Positions 1 to 7,541 of a DNA stretch of 64,000 bases are shown piece by piece. The notes below the pieces were generated by a model. The model was not told where the DNA came from. It saw nothing but the letters and a program-made list of their open reading frames with translations, and made no database searches. Source of the DNA: an uncultured Pelagibacteraceae bacterium (GTDB lineage Bacteria > Pseudomonadota > Alphaproteobacteria > Pelagibacterales > Pelagibacteraceae); the NCBI GenBank assembly GCA_902572605.1, contig CACGGD010000001.1:221861-285860 (forward strand), written 5' to 3'. Position numbers and translations under genes: made by a program. Numbering within the stretch: position 1 is the stretch's first letter; every line of letters starts with the position of its first letter.

Positions 1-124
1 CAAGATCAAAAACAGTAAGAGGTTGAGAACGTAAAGTTTTCTCAATTAAGTTTACATCTGCCTTAACAGTTGTAAATGTTATAGTTAATAAAACCAGAAT
101 TATATAATTTGTTATTCTAGTCAT
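1..124 (-). CDS. Secreted or periplasmic protein of unknown function (5' end only, runs off the window)
   Basis: Only the first 41 codons are inside the window. The ATG at 122-124 opens a frame that reads to the window edge without a stop. Residues 1-22 look like a Sec signal peptide: a short charged start (MTR), a hydrophobic stretch (YIILVLLTITFTTV) and an Ala-containing cleavage region (KADV). The mature part begins DVNLIEKTLRSQPLTVFDL. It lies 63 bp downstream of the PhoR-like kinase on the same strand, so it may share that transcript. A phosphate-binding protein would fit the context, but the visible residues do not identify it. Confidence 0.6.
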   Translation of the reverse strand, partial: MTRITNYIILVLLTITFTTVKADVNLIEKTLRSQPLTVFDL

Positions 125-187
125 ACTAGAATTTTACCTATTTTGCTGTCTATCTCAAGACAAAATATAATTAAACTTTAATATTTG

Positions 188-1387
188 CTAAAATTTAGAA
201 AAATGAACCTTTATTTCGGTGCCACTTTGAGCCTCACTTTTTATTTCTAACTCACCTCTATGCTGATTAACAATGTGCTTCACGATCGCCATTCCAAGTC
301 CAGTACCACCAACTTTTTTACTTTTAGCTGCATCAACTCTAAAAAATCTTTCTGTAATTCTCGGAAGTTGCTCAGTTGGAATCCCAATACCGTTATCTTT
401 AATGGACACGGTGTAAGAGTCTCCTATTACTTTTCCGTTACCTTGCCCACAATTAACCTCAATCTTTTTATTTTTTTCTGAATATTTTATACTGTTGTCA
501 ATAATATTTGAAAAAACTTCAATTAATTTTTCATAATCGCCTTTAATAAAGAAATCATTTTTTATATTATTTTTAAATTCAAACAATTTTAAATTTTTTT
601 GATGTATATCCTCAACGTTACTTAAAACTTCTTTTAAGTTTACTTTATCTTGAGGTTGTATATGTTCTTCTAATTCAATTTTACTCAATGAAAGTAAATC
701 TTTAATTAAGCTTTCCATCCTATCAGCTTGCTCAAGCATTATCGGTATGAATTTTTTTTGTGCTTCTAAATCATCTTTCGCATGTCCGCTTATAGTTTCT
801 AAAAATCCTTTAATAGAAACAAGAGGCGTTTTAAGTTCATGGCTGACATTGGCTACAAAATCAGATTTGAACCTTTGCGCTTTTATAATATCAGTTAAAT
901 CTTTTAGAAATAAAATAACTGAATCAGGATCATCGACATATGAGGTCGGTCCAGAAAATAGATGAACTTTAAAGAACTGAAATGAGGGAGAGGATAATTC
1001 TAAATCCATAGTAATTGTCTCTTTTTTTAAAAGCACTAAATCAATATTTTGGAGTAAATCAGGAACTCTCAATAAAGTAGCTACGTGCTTATTTAAATTA
1101 TTTTCTCCAAATTTTTTTTTGGCGCTATTATTAAAAAATTTGATATTTTTAAATTTATCTACAATTAAAATTAAATCATCGATTTGATTTATAATCTTTA
1201 CCTGCTCATTAGATTCTTCAATATTTTCATTGGTAATATCTTGAACTTCTTGATTTAAATTTTCAGATTGTTTTTGATCTCTAATTTCGCTTCTGGCATC
1301 AAATCCGGCCTTGATGAATTTCGCAGAAACTAGAATAACAACAATTGCAATAATTACTGCCAAAGATAAAAATAATAATGTCATCAT
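188..1387 (-). CDS. phoR: PhoR-like sensor histidine kinase
   Basis: This is a membrane-bound sensor kinase of 399 residues. It has one N-terminal transmembrane helix (about residues 3-25), an acidic linker, a PAS-like region (about 65-165) and a HisKA domain with the phospho-acceptor in NVSHELKTPL. The HATPase domain shows an N-box (IDNSIKYS), G1 (DNGIGIP), the F-box ERFFRVD and G2 (GGTGLGMAIVKH). The order TM-PAS-HisKA-HATPase and the sequence style match PhoR, which controls PhoB under phosphate limitation. Downstream of the glycosyltransferase/PlcP pair on the same strand, it sits in a plausible phosphate-stress unit. No phoB is in the window. Assignment to PhoR rather than another single-TM PAS kinase rests on similarity and context. 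Confidence 0.8.
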   Translation of the reverse strand: MMTLLFLSLAVIIAIVVILVSAKFIKAGFDARSEIRDQKQSENLNQEVQDITNENIEESNEQVKIINQIDDLILIVDKFKNIKFFNNSAKKKFGENNLNKHVATLLRVPDLLQNIDLVLLKKETITMDLELSSPSFQFFKVHLFSGPTSYVDDPDSVILFLKDLTDIIKAQRFKSDFVANVSHELKTPLVSIKGFLETISGHAKDDLEAQKKFIPIMLEQADRMESLIKDLLSLSKIELEEHIQPQDKVNLKEVLSNVEDIHQKNLKLFEFKNNIKNDFFIKGDYEKLIEVFSNIIDNSIKYSEKNKKIEVNCGQGNGKVIGDSYTVSIKDNGIGIPTEQLPRITERFFRVDAAKSKKVGGTGLGMAIVKHIVNQHRGELEIKSEAQSGTEIKVHFSKF

Positions 1388-1475
1388 AATTTAAGTTTTT
1401 CTAAAGTATTTATAAGAATTGCTCCATATAAATATGAATTATAACTTAAACTTTGAATTATGCAAAATATAGGGG

Positions 1476-2507
1476 TTAATTAGGTGCGGTGTTAGCTAAA
1501 AATATTTTAGCGCAGTTCTCCCAGGTATATTTTTTAGCTATTTCTTTACAGTCGTCTCTATTTAATTTTAAAGCTTCTAGCGCGGCTACTTTTAAATCTT
1601 TGTTTAAAACACCACCATTTGTTCCCTCTAAAATATCTTTTGGACCTGTAACTGGATAGGCTGCAACAGGTGTTCCGCATTGTAAACCTTCAATAATAAC
1701 TATGCCAAAAGTGTCTGTTAAGCTCGGCATTACAAAAACATCTGCTGATGCAAAGTAAGATGCTAACTCACCATTTGTTTTCTCACCTTTAAAAATAACA
1801 TTAGGAAATTCTTGTTTTAATTCATTTAAATCTGGCCCCTTTCCTACTACAATTTTAGTACCTTCTAGATCAAGTTTAAGAAAAGCTCTAATATTTTTCT
1901 CAATAGAAACTCTACCTACATATAACCAAATAGGTCTTTTATATTGTAAATTGAGACGCTTCGGGTTTTTAAATGCCCCATGATTAGCTCCTCTTGTCCA
2001 AACAGCTAGTTTTTCTGGATCAAAACCAATTTTTTTTAAATCCTCTTTCATTGATTTTGTAGTTACTAACGTTTTGTGAGCGGCTGAATGAAAGTTTTTG
2101 AGAAATTTTTGAGGTATTTTAATAGGTATAAAAGGTGCGTAAAGCTTAATATATTTATCGAAAGACGTGTGGTAACTGGTTGTAAATTTTAAATTATTTT
2201 TTAAACAATATCTTCTTGCAAAGTATCCCAGCGTATCTTCTGTGGCTATATGGATAATTAATTTTTCTTTATTTTTTTTAGCAAATTCTAACTCTTTTTG
2301 AATCATTCTTCCAACTTTAGGCCATACATTTATAGCAATTTTAATATCATTATATTTGGGCAACGGAACAGTCAAAAAGTTTACCGGAGTTATAAAGCTA
2401 ACTGTATGCCCAAGTTTTTTTAATTCATCTTTTAATTGTTCAAGAGTCCTCACTACACCATTTATTACCTGTTCTTTGCAAGCTCCTGTGACTATTAATA
2501 TTCTCAT
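1476..2507 (-). CDS. GT4-family glycosyltransferase, probable lipid glycosyltransferase (Agt/SqdX type)
   Basis: The 343-residue protein has a two-Rossmann GT-B fold. The N-terminal acceptor domain starts MRILIVTGACKEQVINGVV. The C-terminal donor domain shows GRVSIEKN, VGKGPDLNEL and the GT4 signature region MPSLTDTFGIVIIEGLQCGTP, whose Glu contacts the nucleotide sugar. It is only 3 bp from the PlcP-like gene upstream, so the two are almost certainly co-transcribed. In marine bacteria plcP is commonly paired with a glycosyltransferase that adds sugar to the diacylglycerol PlcP releases, making phosphorus-free glycolipids under phosphate starvation. That role is inferred from the pairing. A different acceptor lipid is possible. 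Confidence 0.8.
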   Translation of the reverse strand: MRILIVTGACKEQVINGVVRTLEQLKDELKKLGHTVSFITPVNFLTVPLPKYNDIKIAINVWPKVGRMIQKELEFAKKNKEKLIIHIATEDTLGYFARRYCLKNNLKFTTSYHTSFDKYIKLYAPFIPIKIPQKFLKNFHSAAHKTLVTTKSMKEDLKKIGFDPEKLAVWTRGANHGAFKNPKRLNLQYKRPIWLYVGRVSIEKNIRAFLKLDLEGTKIVVGKGPDLNELKQEFPNVIFKGEKTNGELASYFASADVFVMPSLTDTFGIVIIEGLQCGTPVAAYPVTGPKDILEGTNGGVLNKDLKVAALEALKLNRDDCKEIAKKYTWENCAKIFLANTAPN

Positions 2508-2510
2508 GGA

Positions 2511-3326
2511 TTATTTATTAACCACTTTTAAATATGGCTCGTAATCAACAACATCACCTCTGATTTTATCCCAGTCAATGACTTCCATACGACCATCAAA
2601 ATGTTCCACTAAGAAAGTCGCACCTTCAACCCAATCACCACAATTTAGATATCTCACGCCATCTAAAACTTGATCAGCAGAATGATGGATATGACCACAA
2701 ATTATTCCATCAGCGTTTTTTCTTTTGGCATAACTTGCTAAAGTTTTTTCATAATCACCTATATATTTCACTGCATTTTTTACTTTGTGTTTTAAATATT
2801 TTGCTAACGACCAATTACCTTTTTTGAATAATCTTCTAAAAAAATTGATAACAAGATTAAATTCAAGTAAAAAACTATAGGCTATAGCACCTACTTTTGA
2901 CAACCATGGAGCATATTTCATTACTCCATCCCAGGCGTCACCGTGAACAACGATATACTTTTTATTATCTGAAGTTACGTGTATAGCTCTATTTACAACT
3001 TCAATATCACCAAAATGTAATGGTAAAAATTTTCTAAAGACATCATCGTGATTTCCAACGATATATTTTACTTTTGTTCCATGTCTTGCTTTTCTTAATG
3101 TTTTTTGAATCACATCATTATGTTCTTGAGGCCAGTAAAATTTAGTTTTTAAAGCCCAGATATCAATAATATCTCCAACTAAATATAAATTCTCAGATCT
3201 AGAATGTTTGTAAAATTCTAAAAGTTTATTAGCAGAACTTTTTCTATGACCAAGATGAACATCACTAATAAAGATACTTTTAAAATTTAAAATTTTACCT
3301 TTAGATTTAGTTTGAATTTTTTCCAT
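2511..3326 (-). CDS. plcP: PlcP-like metallophosphoesterase (phospholipid-degrading, lipid remodelling)
   Basis: This calcineurin-like phosphoesterase has the full metal-binding set: SDVHLGH, VGDIIDIW, GNHDD, HGDAWD and GHIHHS. It resembles UDP-2,3-diacylglucosamine hydrolases, but the length and the neighbouring glycosyltransferase fit PlcP, a phospholipase C-type enzyme that cleaves headgroups from phospholipids during phosphate starvation. An upstream in-frame ATG at 3363-3365 would add 13 residues (MILLVLEIRFIKN). I prefer the ATG at 3324-3326 (MEKIQTKSK) because it leaves room for a promoter between the divergent genes and a possible Pho-box-like repeat at 3361-3378 then lies upstream of the start. 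LpxH-like activity on lipid A precursors is the main alternative. Confidence 0.8.
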   Translation of the reverse strand: MEKIQTKSKGKILNFKSIFISDVHLGHRKSSANKLLEFYKHSRSENLYLVGDIIDIWALKTKFYWPQEHNDVIQKTLRKARHGTKVKYIVGNHDDVFRKFLPLHFGDIEVVNRAIHVTSDNKKYIVVHGDAWDGVMKYAPWLSKVGAIAYSFLLEFNLVINFFRRLFKKGNWSLAKYLKHKVKNAVKYIGDYEKTLASYAKRKNADGIICGHIHHSADQVLDGVRYLNCGDWVEGATFLVEHFDGRMEVIDWDKIRGDVVDYEPYLKVVNK

Positions 3327-3360
3327 ATTTTTTATAAAACGAATCTCTAGTACAAGTAGA

Positions 3361-3378
3361 ATCATAAATATGTTACAG
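3361..3378 (-). promoter_or_regulatory. Candidate Pho-box-like direct repeat
   Basis: Read on the minus strand, the segment gives CTGTAAC, a 4-bp spacer ATAT, then TTATGAT. That is the 7+4+7 (11-bp period) layout of a PhoB box, whose usual half-site is CTGTCAT/CTGTAAC. The first half-site is good and the second is weak. It lies 35-52 bp upstream of the preferred plcP start and 13 bp upstream of the divergent lipid kinase, so one site could serve both. This is pattern matching by eye only. Confidence 0.25.
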
Positions 3379-3390
3379 ATTTATTAAAAA

Positions 3391-4287
3391 ATGAGTAAAA
3401 AACTATATTTTGCAGTTATATTTAACGCCAATGCAGCAGGTGGTAGAAAACTTAAGTTAATTAATGAGGTCATTTATCTTCTAGAAAAAAATCACATTGT
3501 AGATCTTTTTAAAACTCAAAGTGAAGAACATGCGAGAAAAGTGTTTAAAGAATTATCTAATAAACAATTTGATCGGTTAGTAATTGCTGGCGGTGATGGA
3601 AGTGTTTGCTTCGGTATCAATGAAATGTTTAAAAGTGATAATTTAAAAGACAAATTAGTTGGATATATACCTGCAGGCACTGCAAATATTCTACAAATAG
3701 AAACTCAAATTAAGAAAAAGGCGGAGGAGATTTATAATGTCCTCGTATCAGATAATCATAAGAAAATTTCATTAGCAAAAATAAATGATAAGTATTTTTT
3801 CTTGATGGCCGGTATAGGTTTTGACTCTAAAATTGTTGAGTCCATAAATACTAATATTAAAAAGTATCTCGGAAAAGTAATTTTCGCTTTAAAAAGTTTT
3901 CAGCATTTTTTATTTTTAAAAAATAATAAAATGGAAGTAGAGGTAGATAATGAAAAAATTATGGCTGATTGGATTTTATGCACTAATTCAAAATACTATG
4001 CTGGACCCCATTCTATTACAAACGATACAAATATATTTGAAAACAAGATAGTGGCTTACATATTCAAGGACCTAACCAGAATAAAATTGCTTTATTATGT
4101 TTGGTTGATTTTAACTAAAGGTGACTTAACTCCTGCAAAAAGTGTCATCAAAAAAGAACTGGACAGATTAAAAGTAAATGGTGTTAACAATAAAGTTCTA
4201 TCTCAGGTTGATGGTGAAAATTGTGGGTACGTAAACAGTCTTGAAATCCAAAAAACAGACAGATTTATAAATTTATTAGTTCCGTAA
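3391..4287 (+). CDS. Diacylglycerol kinase-type lipid kinase (YegS/DgkB family)
   Basis: The 298-residue protein has the DAGK catalytic domain. It starts FNANAAGGRK and carries the nucleotide-binding signature VIAGGDGSVCFGINEM (about residues 66-81) and YIPAGTANILQ, in which GGDG and PAGTAN are diagnostic. The second lobe contains AGIGFDSKIVESI and a late DGE (QVDGENCGYV). Enzymes of this fold phosphorylate diacylglycerol, sphingoid bases or phosphatidylglycerol-type lipids. It is divergent from plcP with 64 bp between the starts. If plcP makes diacylglycerol, this enzyme could return it to phosphatidic acid, acting as a recycling branch. That link is inferred from position. Confidence 0.8.
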   Translation: MSKKLYFAVIFNANAAGGRKLKLINEVIYLLEKNHIVDLFKTQSEEHARKVFKELSNKQFDRLVIAGGDGSVCFGINEMFKSDNLKDKLVGYIPAGTANILQIETQIKKKAEEIYNVLVSDNHKKISLAKINDKYFFLMAGIGFDSKIVESINTNIKKYLGKVIFALKSFQHFLFLKNNKMEVEVDNEKIMADWILCTNSKYYAGPHSITNDTNIFENKIVAYIFKDLTRIKLLYYVWLILTKGDLTPAKSVIKKELDRLKVNGVNNKVLSQVDGENCGYVNSLEIQKTDRFINLLVP

Positions 4288-4390
4288 GATAATATAAATT
4301 TTTTTTCTACTTTAAGTTTAAAAGGTTTTTTAAATTTCATTTGAAAAATTTTTTTAATTATTTTAGAATTATTTTTTTTGGAGGAACATT

Positions 4391-4588
4391 ATGAAAAAAA
4401 AATTAAAAAAAAACGAAAAGAAGAAAAAAAAAATACAAAGATCCATCGATAAGCTTAAAAATAAGATAAGCACTAAACAAAAAAAACTATCAAAGATTGA
4501 TCTGAAGATAGCTAGTATCGAGAAAAAAATTGCTGAGAAAAGAGCTAGCAAAAATAAAGAACCTATCGCAGCATCTTTAAATAATTAG
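4391..4588 (+). CDS. Small Lys-rich coiled-coil protein of unknown function
   Basis: The 65-residue protein is dominated by Lys, with an N-terminal block (MKKKLKKNEKKKKKIQ), then a heptad-like region with Ile/Leu spaced for a coiled coil (IDKLKNKI, LSKIDLKIASIEKKI), and a neutral tail. The start is set by a strong ribosome site, GGAGGA at 4380-4385, 5 nt before ATG, which is unusual among the mostly SD-poor genes here. A perfect hairpin terminator follows directly, so it is a self-contained monocistron. It is not a low-complexity artefact, since it has both signals. A role in nucleic-acid binding is a guess from charge. I do not recognise the family. Confidence 0.7.
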   Translation: MKKKLKKNEKKKKKIQRSIDKLKNKISTKQKKLSKIDLKIASIEKKIAEKRASKNKEPIAASLNN

Positions 4589-4607
4589 TTTATAAAGAAA
4601 TTAAATG

Positions 4608-4640
4608 CCCCTGATTTAAAAAAAATCAGGGGTTTATTTT
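4608..4640 (+). terminator. Rho-independent terminator
   Basis: A 10-bp perfect stem (CCCCTGATTT / AAATCAGGGG, 4608-4617 and 4623-4632) with an A5 loop is followed by TTTATTTT. It lies 20 bp after the Lys-rich small gene and overlaps the 3' end of the opposing SMR-like gene. Confidence 0.85.
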
Positions 4641-4978
4641 AATTTACCAAAAAGGTTTAGAAGTATAACCCCTGAAACAATTAAAATTAAACCTAAAGTG
4701 CCGTAAATATTTGGTGATTGATTATATTTTAAAATCCCAAACAAAGTTACCGCTGTAATTGTAAGAGCTCCATAAGTTGCATAAGTAAAACCCACAGGAA
4801 TAACGCTCATAGCTTTTGAGAGACAGAATATACATACGGTCATATTGGCTATACAAAAGAGAGTTGGTCCAAGTTTAGTAAACCCTTCTGTAGTTTTTAA
4901 AAAACTGTTTGAAGTAATGCCAGTTATAGTTGCTAAAATTAAAAAAATATAACCTGATAATAAACTAATACTTTTCAT
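4634..4978 (-). CDS. SMR-like (EmrE/SugE-fold) membrane protein lacking the conserved Glu
   Basis: This 114-residue protein has four hydrophobic helices and aligns end to end with small multidrug resistance transporters: YIFLILATITGITSNSFLKT, EGFTKLGPTL, the IPVGFTYATYGAL loop of helix 3 (EmrE: IPTGIAYAIWSG) and a final GLILIVSGVILLNLFG. The membrane Glu that couples proton and substrate in EmrE (Glu14) is Gly20 here, and the helix-3 Trp63 position is Tyr. It may therefore not be a proton-coupled drug antiporter. A structural or lipid/polyprenyl-carrier role as in related EamA/ArnE-type proteins is possible. It overlaps the upstream NDUFA9-like gene by ATGA. Confidence 0.75.
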   Translation of the reverse strand: MKSISLLSGYIFLILATITGITSNSFLKTTEGFTKLGPTLFCIANMTVCIFCLSKAMSVIPVGFTYATYGALTITAVTLFGILKYNQSPNIYGTLGLILIVSGVILLNLFGKLK

Positions 4979-5919
4979 TGTACTTTCGCAAACTGTCCGC
5001 CATCTCTATATCTCCACAACCATTTTTTCATAGCTTCCTCAACATCGGATGGCTTTACGTTAAGGTCTTCTAAAGTTAAATGATTATTTGAAACGATATT
5101 ATCTGCTTCAGATAATATTTTACATTGATCAATCGTTAACATTGGGGGAATGGGAAGCATGCTCATAAGTACGCTTTGAGTTTTAGCTAGTGGCATTGGC
5201 ATTTCTACTACAAATCTTTTTTTATTGAGAGTTCTCATAATTGATTTAACCATATCTCCAAAACTTATAACTTGTGGTCCCCCTATTTCATAAATTTTTC
5301 CATGATTGTCTTTAGCTTCAATTGCTTTAACGATTGTATCCGCTACATCTGAAACTAATATAGGTTGAAATTTATAATTCATCTTAACAACTGGTATTAT
5401 GGGTAGAATGCTTAATTTAGAAAACAAATTAGTAAAATTATCTTCTGTCCCACAAACAACGCTCGGTCTAATAATTACAGTATTTTTAAAATTTGTAAGC
5501 GCATTAACTTCTCCTTGAAATTTAGATCTTTGATATAAAGATTTTGAATTTTCACTCGCACCTATTGCGCTTACTTGAATGAATTTTTTAACATCTGATT
5601 GAGCGCATATTTTTGCAACTGCCTCAGGTATACCTGCATGAATATTCATAAATTTTTGTTTTCTAGTTTCATAAAGAATCCCGATTAAGTTAATGACAAC
5701 ATCAGAGTTTTTGATTGATTCTTTTAATTCATCAAAATTATTAGGATTCCAATTTATTAACTCTATAGAGCCTGGTGTGGCCTGAGTCTTCAAATATCCT
5801 TTTTGAAAAGCATTTCTAGTGGATATGATGCATCTATAGTTTTTCTTGGTCAAATTTCGAACAAGATATCTTCCTATAAAACCTCCACCACCTAAAATTG
5901 TGCAAATTTGATTTTTCAT
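4975..5919 (-). CDS. NDUFA9-like atypical SDR (complex I-associated NAD(P)-binding protein)
   Basis: The 314-residue extended/atypical short-chain dehydrogenase starts with the dinucleotide-binding motif TILGGGGFIGRYLVR. It continues with VVINLIGILYE, a modified active-site region (QVSAIGAS...YQRSKFQGE) and a late segment FGDMVKSIMRTL typical of NDUFA9-type proteins. In alphaproteobacteria these proteins are relatives of the mitochondrial complex I accessory subunit and of NAD-dependent epimerases that bind NADPH tightly. The YxxxK pair is present as YQRSK. It is followed with a 4-nt overlap by the SMR-like gene, suggesting coupled expression. Substrate is unknown. Confidence 0.75.
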   Translation of the reverse strand: MKNQICTILGGGGFIGRYLVRNLTKKNYRCIISTRNAFQKGYLKTQATPGSIELINWNPNNFDELKESIKNSDVVINLIGILYETRKQKFMNIHAGIPEAVAKICAQSDVKKFIQVSAIGASENSKSLYQRSKFQGEVNALTNFKNTVIIRPSVVCGTEDNFTNLFSKLSILPIIPVVKMNYKFQPILVSDVADTIVKAIEAKDNHGKIYEIGGPQVISFGDMVKSIMRTLNKKRFVVEMPMPLAKTQSVLMSMLPIPPMLTIDQCKILSEADNIVSNNHLTLEDLNVKPSDVEEAMKKWLWRYRDGGQFAKVQ

Positions 5920-5937
5920 GGTATTTAGAAACTATAT

Positions 5938-6561
5938 ATGAAAATAACTAAGATTAAAGAGGACATAACTTCAGAGATAGCTAATTCATTTAAAAATAGT
6001 ATTGCAATTGATACAGAGGCTACTGGCTTGCAAATCCCAGAGAGAGACAAGTTAAGTCTAATCCAAATTTGTGATGAAAAAGATAATGTTTACATCATCC
6101 AGCCAAATAAAAAAACTTACAAAGCTCCAAATTTAGTTTCAGTATTAGAAAATGATAAAATTCTTAAAATTGGTCATTTTTTAAGATTTGATAAGAGTGC
6201 GTTAGAATTTTTTTTAAAATGCAAAATGAAAAACATTTTTGATACAAAAATTGCATCAAAAATAGTGAGAACTTATACTGATGCACATGGTTTAAAAAAT
6301 CTAGTCCAAGAATTTTGCAATAAGAGTTTAGACAAACGTCAGGGTAGTAGTGATTGGAACAAAGATATTAATGATCTTTCTGATAAACAATTAGAGTATG
6401 CTGCTAATGACGTAATTTATTTACATAAAATTAAATCAGAATTAGAAAAAATGCTTGTTAGAGAAAATAGAATGGATTTATTTAAAAGTTGTTTAACTTT
6501 TTTAAACACAAGAGTTGAACTTGATCAAAATGGATTTAAATTTGATATTTTTGAACATTAA
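5938..6561 (+). CDS. rnd: Ribonuclease D (short form)
   Basis: This DEDDy 3'-5' exoribonuclease has Exo I in IAIDTEATGL (D, E), Exo II in IGHFLRFDKSAL (D) and Exo III in LEYAANDVIYLHKI (Y, D). At 207 residues it consists of the exonuclease domain alone and lacks the HRDC domains of E. coli RNase D. This is common in alphaproteobacteria. It is expected to trim 3' ends of tRNA precursors and other RNAs. It is divergent from the NDUFA9-like gene with an 18-bp gap, and its stop shares a base with the start of kdsD (TAATG). Confidence 0.85.
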   Translation: MKITKIKEDITSEIANSFKNSIAIDTEATGLQIPERDKLSLIQICDEKDNVYIIQPNKKTYKAPNLVSVLENDKILKIGHFLRFDKSALEFFLKCKMKNIFDTKIASKIVRTYTDAHGLKNLVQEFCNKSLDKRQGSSDWNKDINDLSDKQLEYAANDVIYLHKIKSELEKMLVRENRMDLFKSCLTFLNTRVELDQNGFKFDIFEH

Positions 6562-7541
6562 TGAATAAAAAAAATTATATAAATTTAGCTAAAAAGTCTG
6601 CTAATATTCAAATTAAAGAATTAAAAAAAATAAATAAAGTTTTTAATAATTCTTTTGTCAAAGCGGTCGACTCAATTTTAAATTGTAAGGGTAAAGTAGT
6701 TTTAGGTGGCATTGGTAAATCAGGATTAATTGCTAGAAAAATTTCGGCAACTTTTTCAAGCGTAGGAATTCCAAGTTTCTTTTGTGATCCGGCTCAAGCT
6801 TTACATGGAGACATGGGACAAATAGAAAAAAAAGATATTTTAATTATTTTTTCTTATTCTGGAAATACTTCGGAGCTAACAAACATACTTAAATATGCAA
6901 ATCGTTTTAGAATAAAAATTATAGGAGTGGCTTCAAAACCAGATAGCCTTCTTCTTAAAGCAAGCGATATAAAGATTGTTCTTCCAAAAGTAAAAGAGTC
7001 CGATGTTACAGGAATGGTGCCAACCTCAAGCACGTCAATTACCATGCTTCTTGGAGATTGCTTAGCTACAACTGTCATGCATAAAAGAAAATTTTCTAAA
7101 GAAAAATTTAAAGTTTTTCATCCAGGAGGAAATATTGGTAGTTCTTTACTTCTTGCAAAGGACATTATGATTACAGGAAAAAAAATGCCAGTTATAGATT
7201 TTAAAAAGAAATTAAGTGATGCTCTTAGAGTGATGACACAAAAAAAATTGGGTATTGTTGTCGTTTTACAAAATAAATCTATCGCTGGTTTATTTACTGA
7301 TGGAGACTTGAGAAGAGAAATGAAATATTTTTCTAAAAACACATTCTTAAAAGAGATAATGACAAAAAAACCAATTGTAATTAATGAAAATATGCCTGCC
7401 TCCAAAACATTAGCAATCATGAATGAGAAGATGATTACGTCTATACTTGTCGTTTCTGATAATGATTTTAAAAAAAAACATGGACTTAGATTAAGAGGAG
7501 TTATTGAAATACATTCGCTTTTAAAACACGGTCTTAAATGA
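6561..7541 (+). CDS. kdsD: Arabinose-5-phosphate isomerase (KdsD/KpsF)
   Basis: The 326-residue protein has an N-terminal SIS domain with sugar-phosphate loops (VVLGGIGKSGLIARKISATF, SYSGNTSEL, HGDMGQ, FHPGGNIGSSLL) followed by two CBS domains (about residues 200-325; LFTDGDLRRE is characteristic). It interconverts ribulose-5-phosphate and arabinose-5-phosphate, the first step to Kdo, an LPS inner-core sugar. Its place directly before lptC and lptB, with overlapping ends, matches the conserved LPS-export operon. Start overlaps the rnd stop by one base. Confidence 0.9.
   Translation: MNKKNYINLAKKSANIQIKELKKINKVFNNSFVKAVDSILNCKGKVVLGGIGKSGLIARKISATFSSVGIPSFFCDPAQALHGDMGQIEKKDILIIFSYSGNTSELTNILKYANRFRIKIIGVASKPDSLLLKASDIKIVLPKVKESDVTGMVPTSSTSITMLLGDCLATTVMHKRKFSKEKFKVFHPGGNIGSSLLLAKDIMITGKKMPVIDFKKKLSDALRVMTQKKLGIVVVLQNKSIAGLFTDGDLRREMKYFSKNTFLKEIMTKKPIVINENMPASKTLAIMNEKMITSILVVSDNDFKKKHGLRLRGVIEIHSLLKHGLK

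Noticed and set aside
260-481. Plus-strand open frame opposite phoR
   Set aside because: It mirrors the kinase's HATPase domain; composition and position indicate a shadow frame.
3327-3365. Longer PlcP-like start at 3365 (MILLVLEIRFIKN...)
   Set aside because: It would extend into the divergent promoter space and adds residues not expected in the fold; ATG 3326 preferred.
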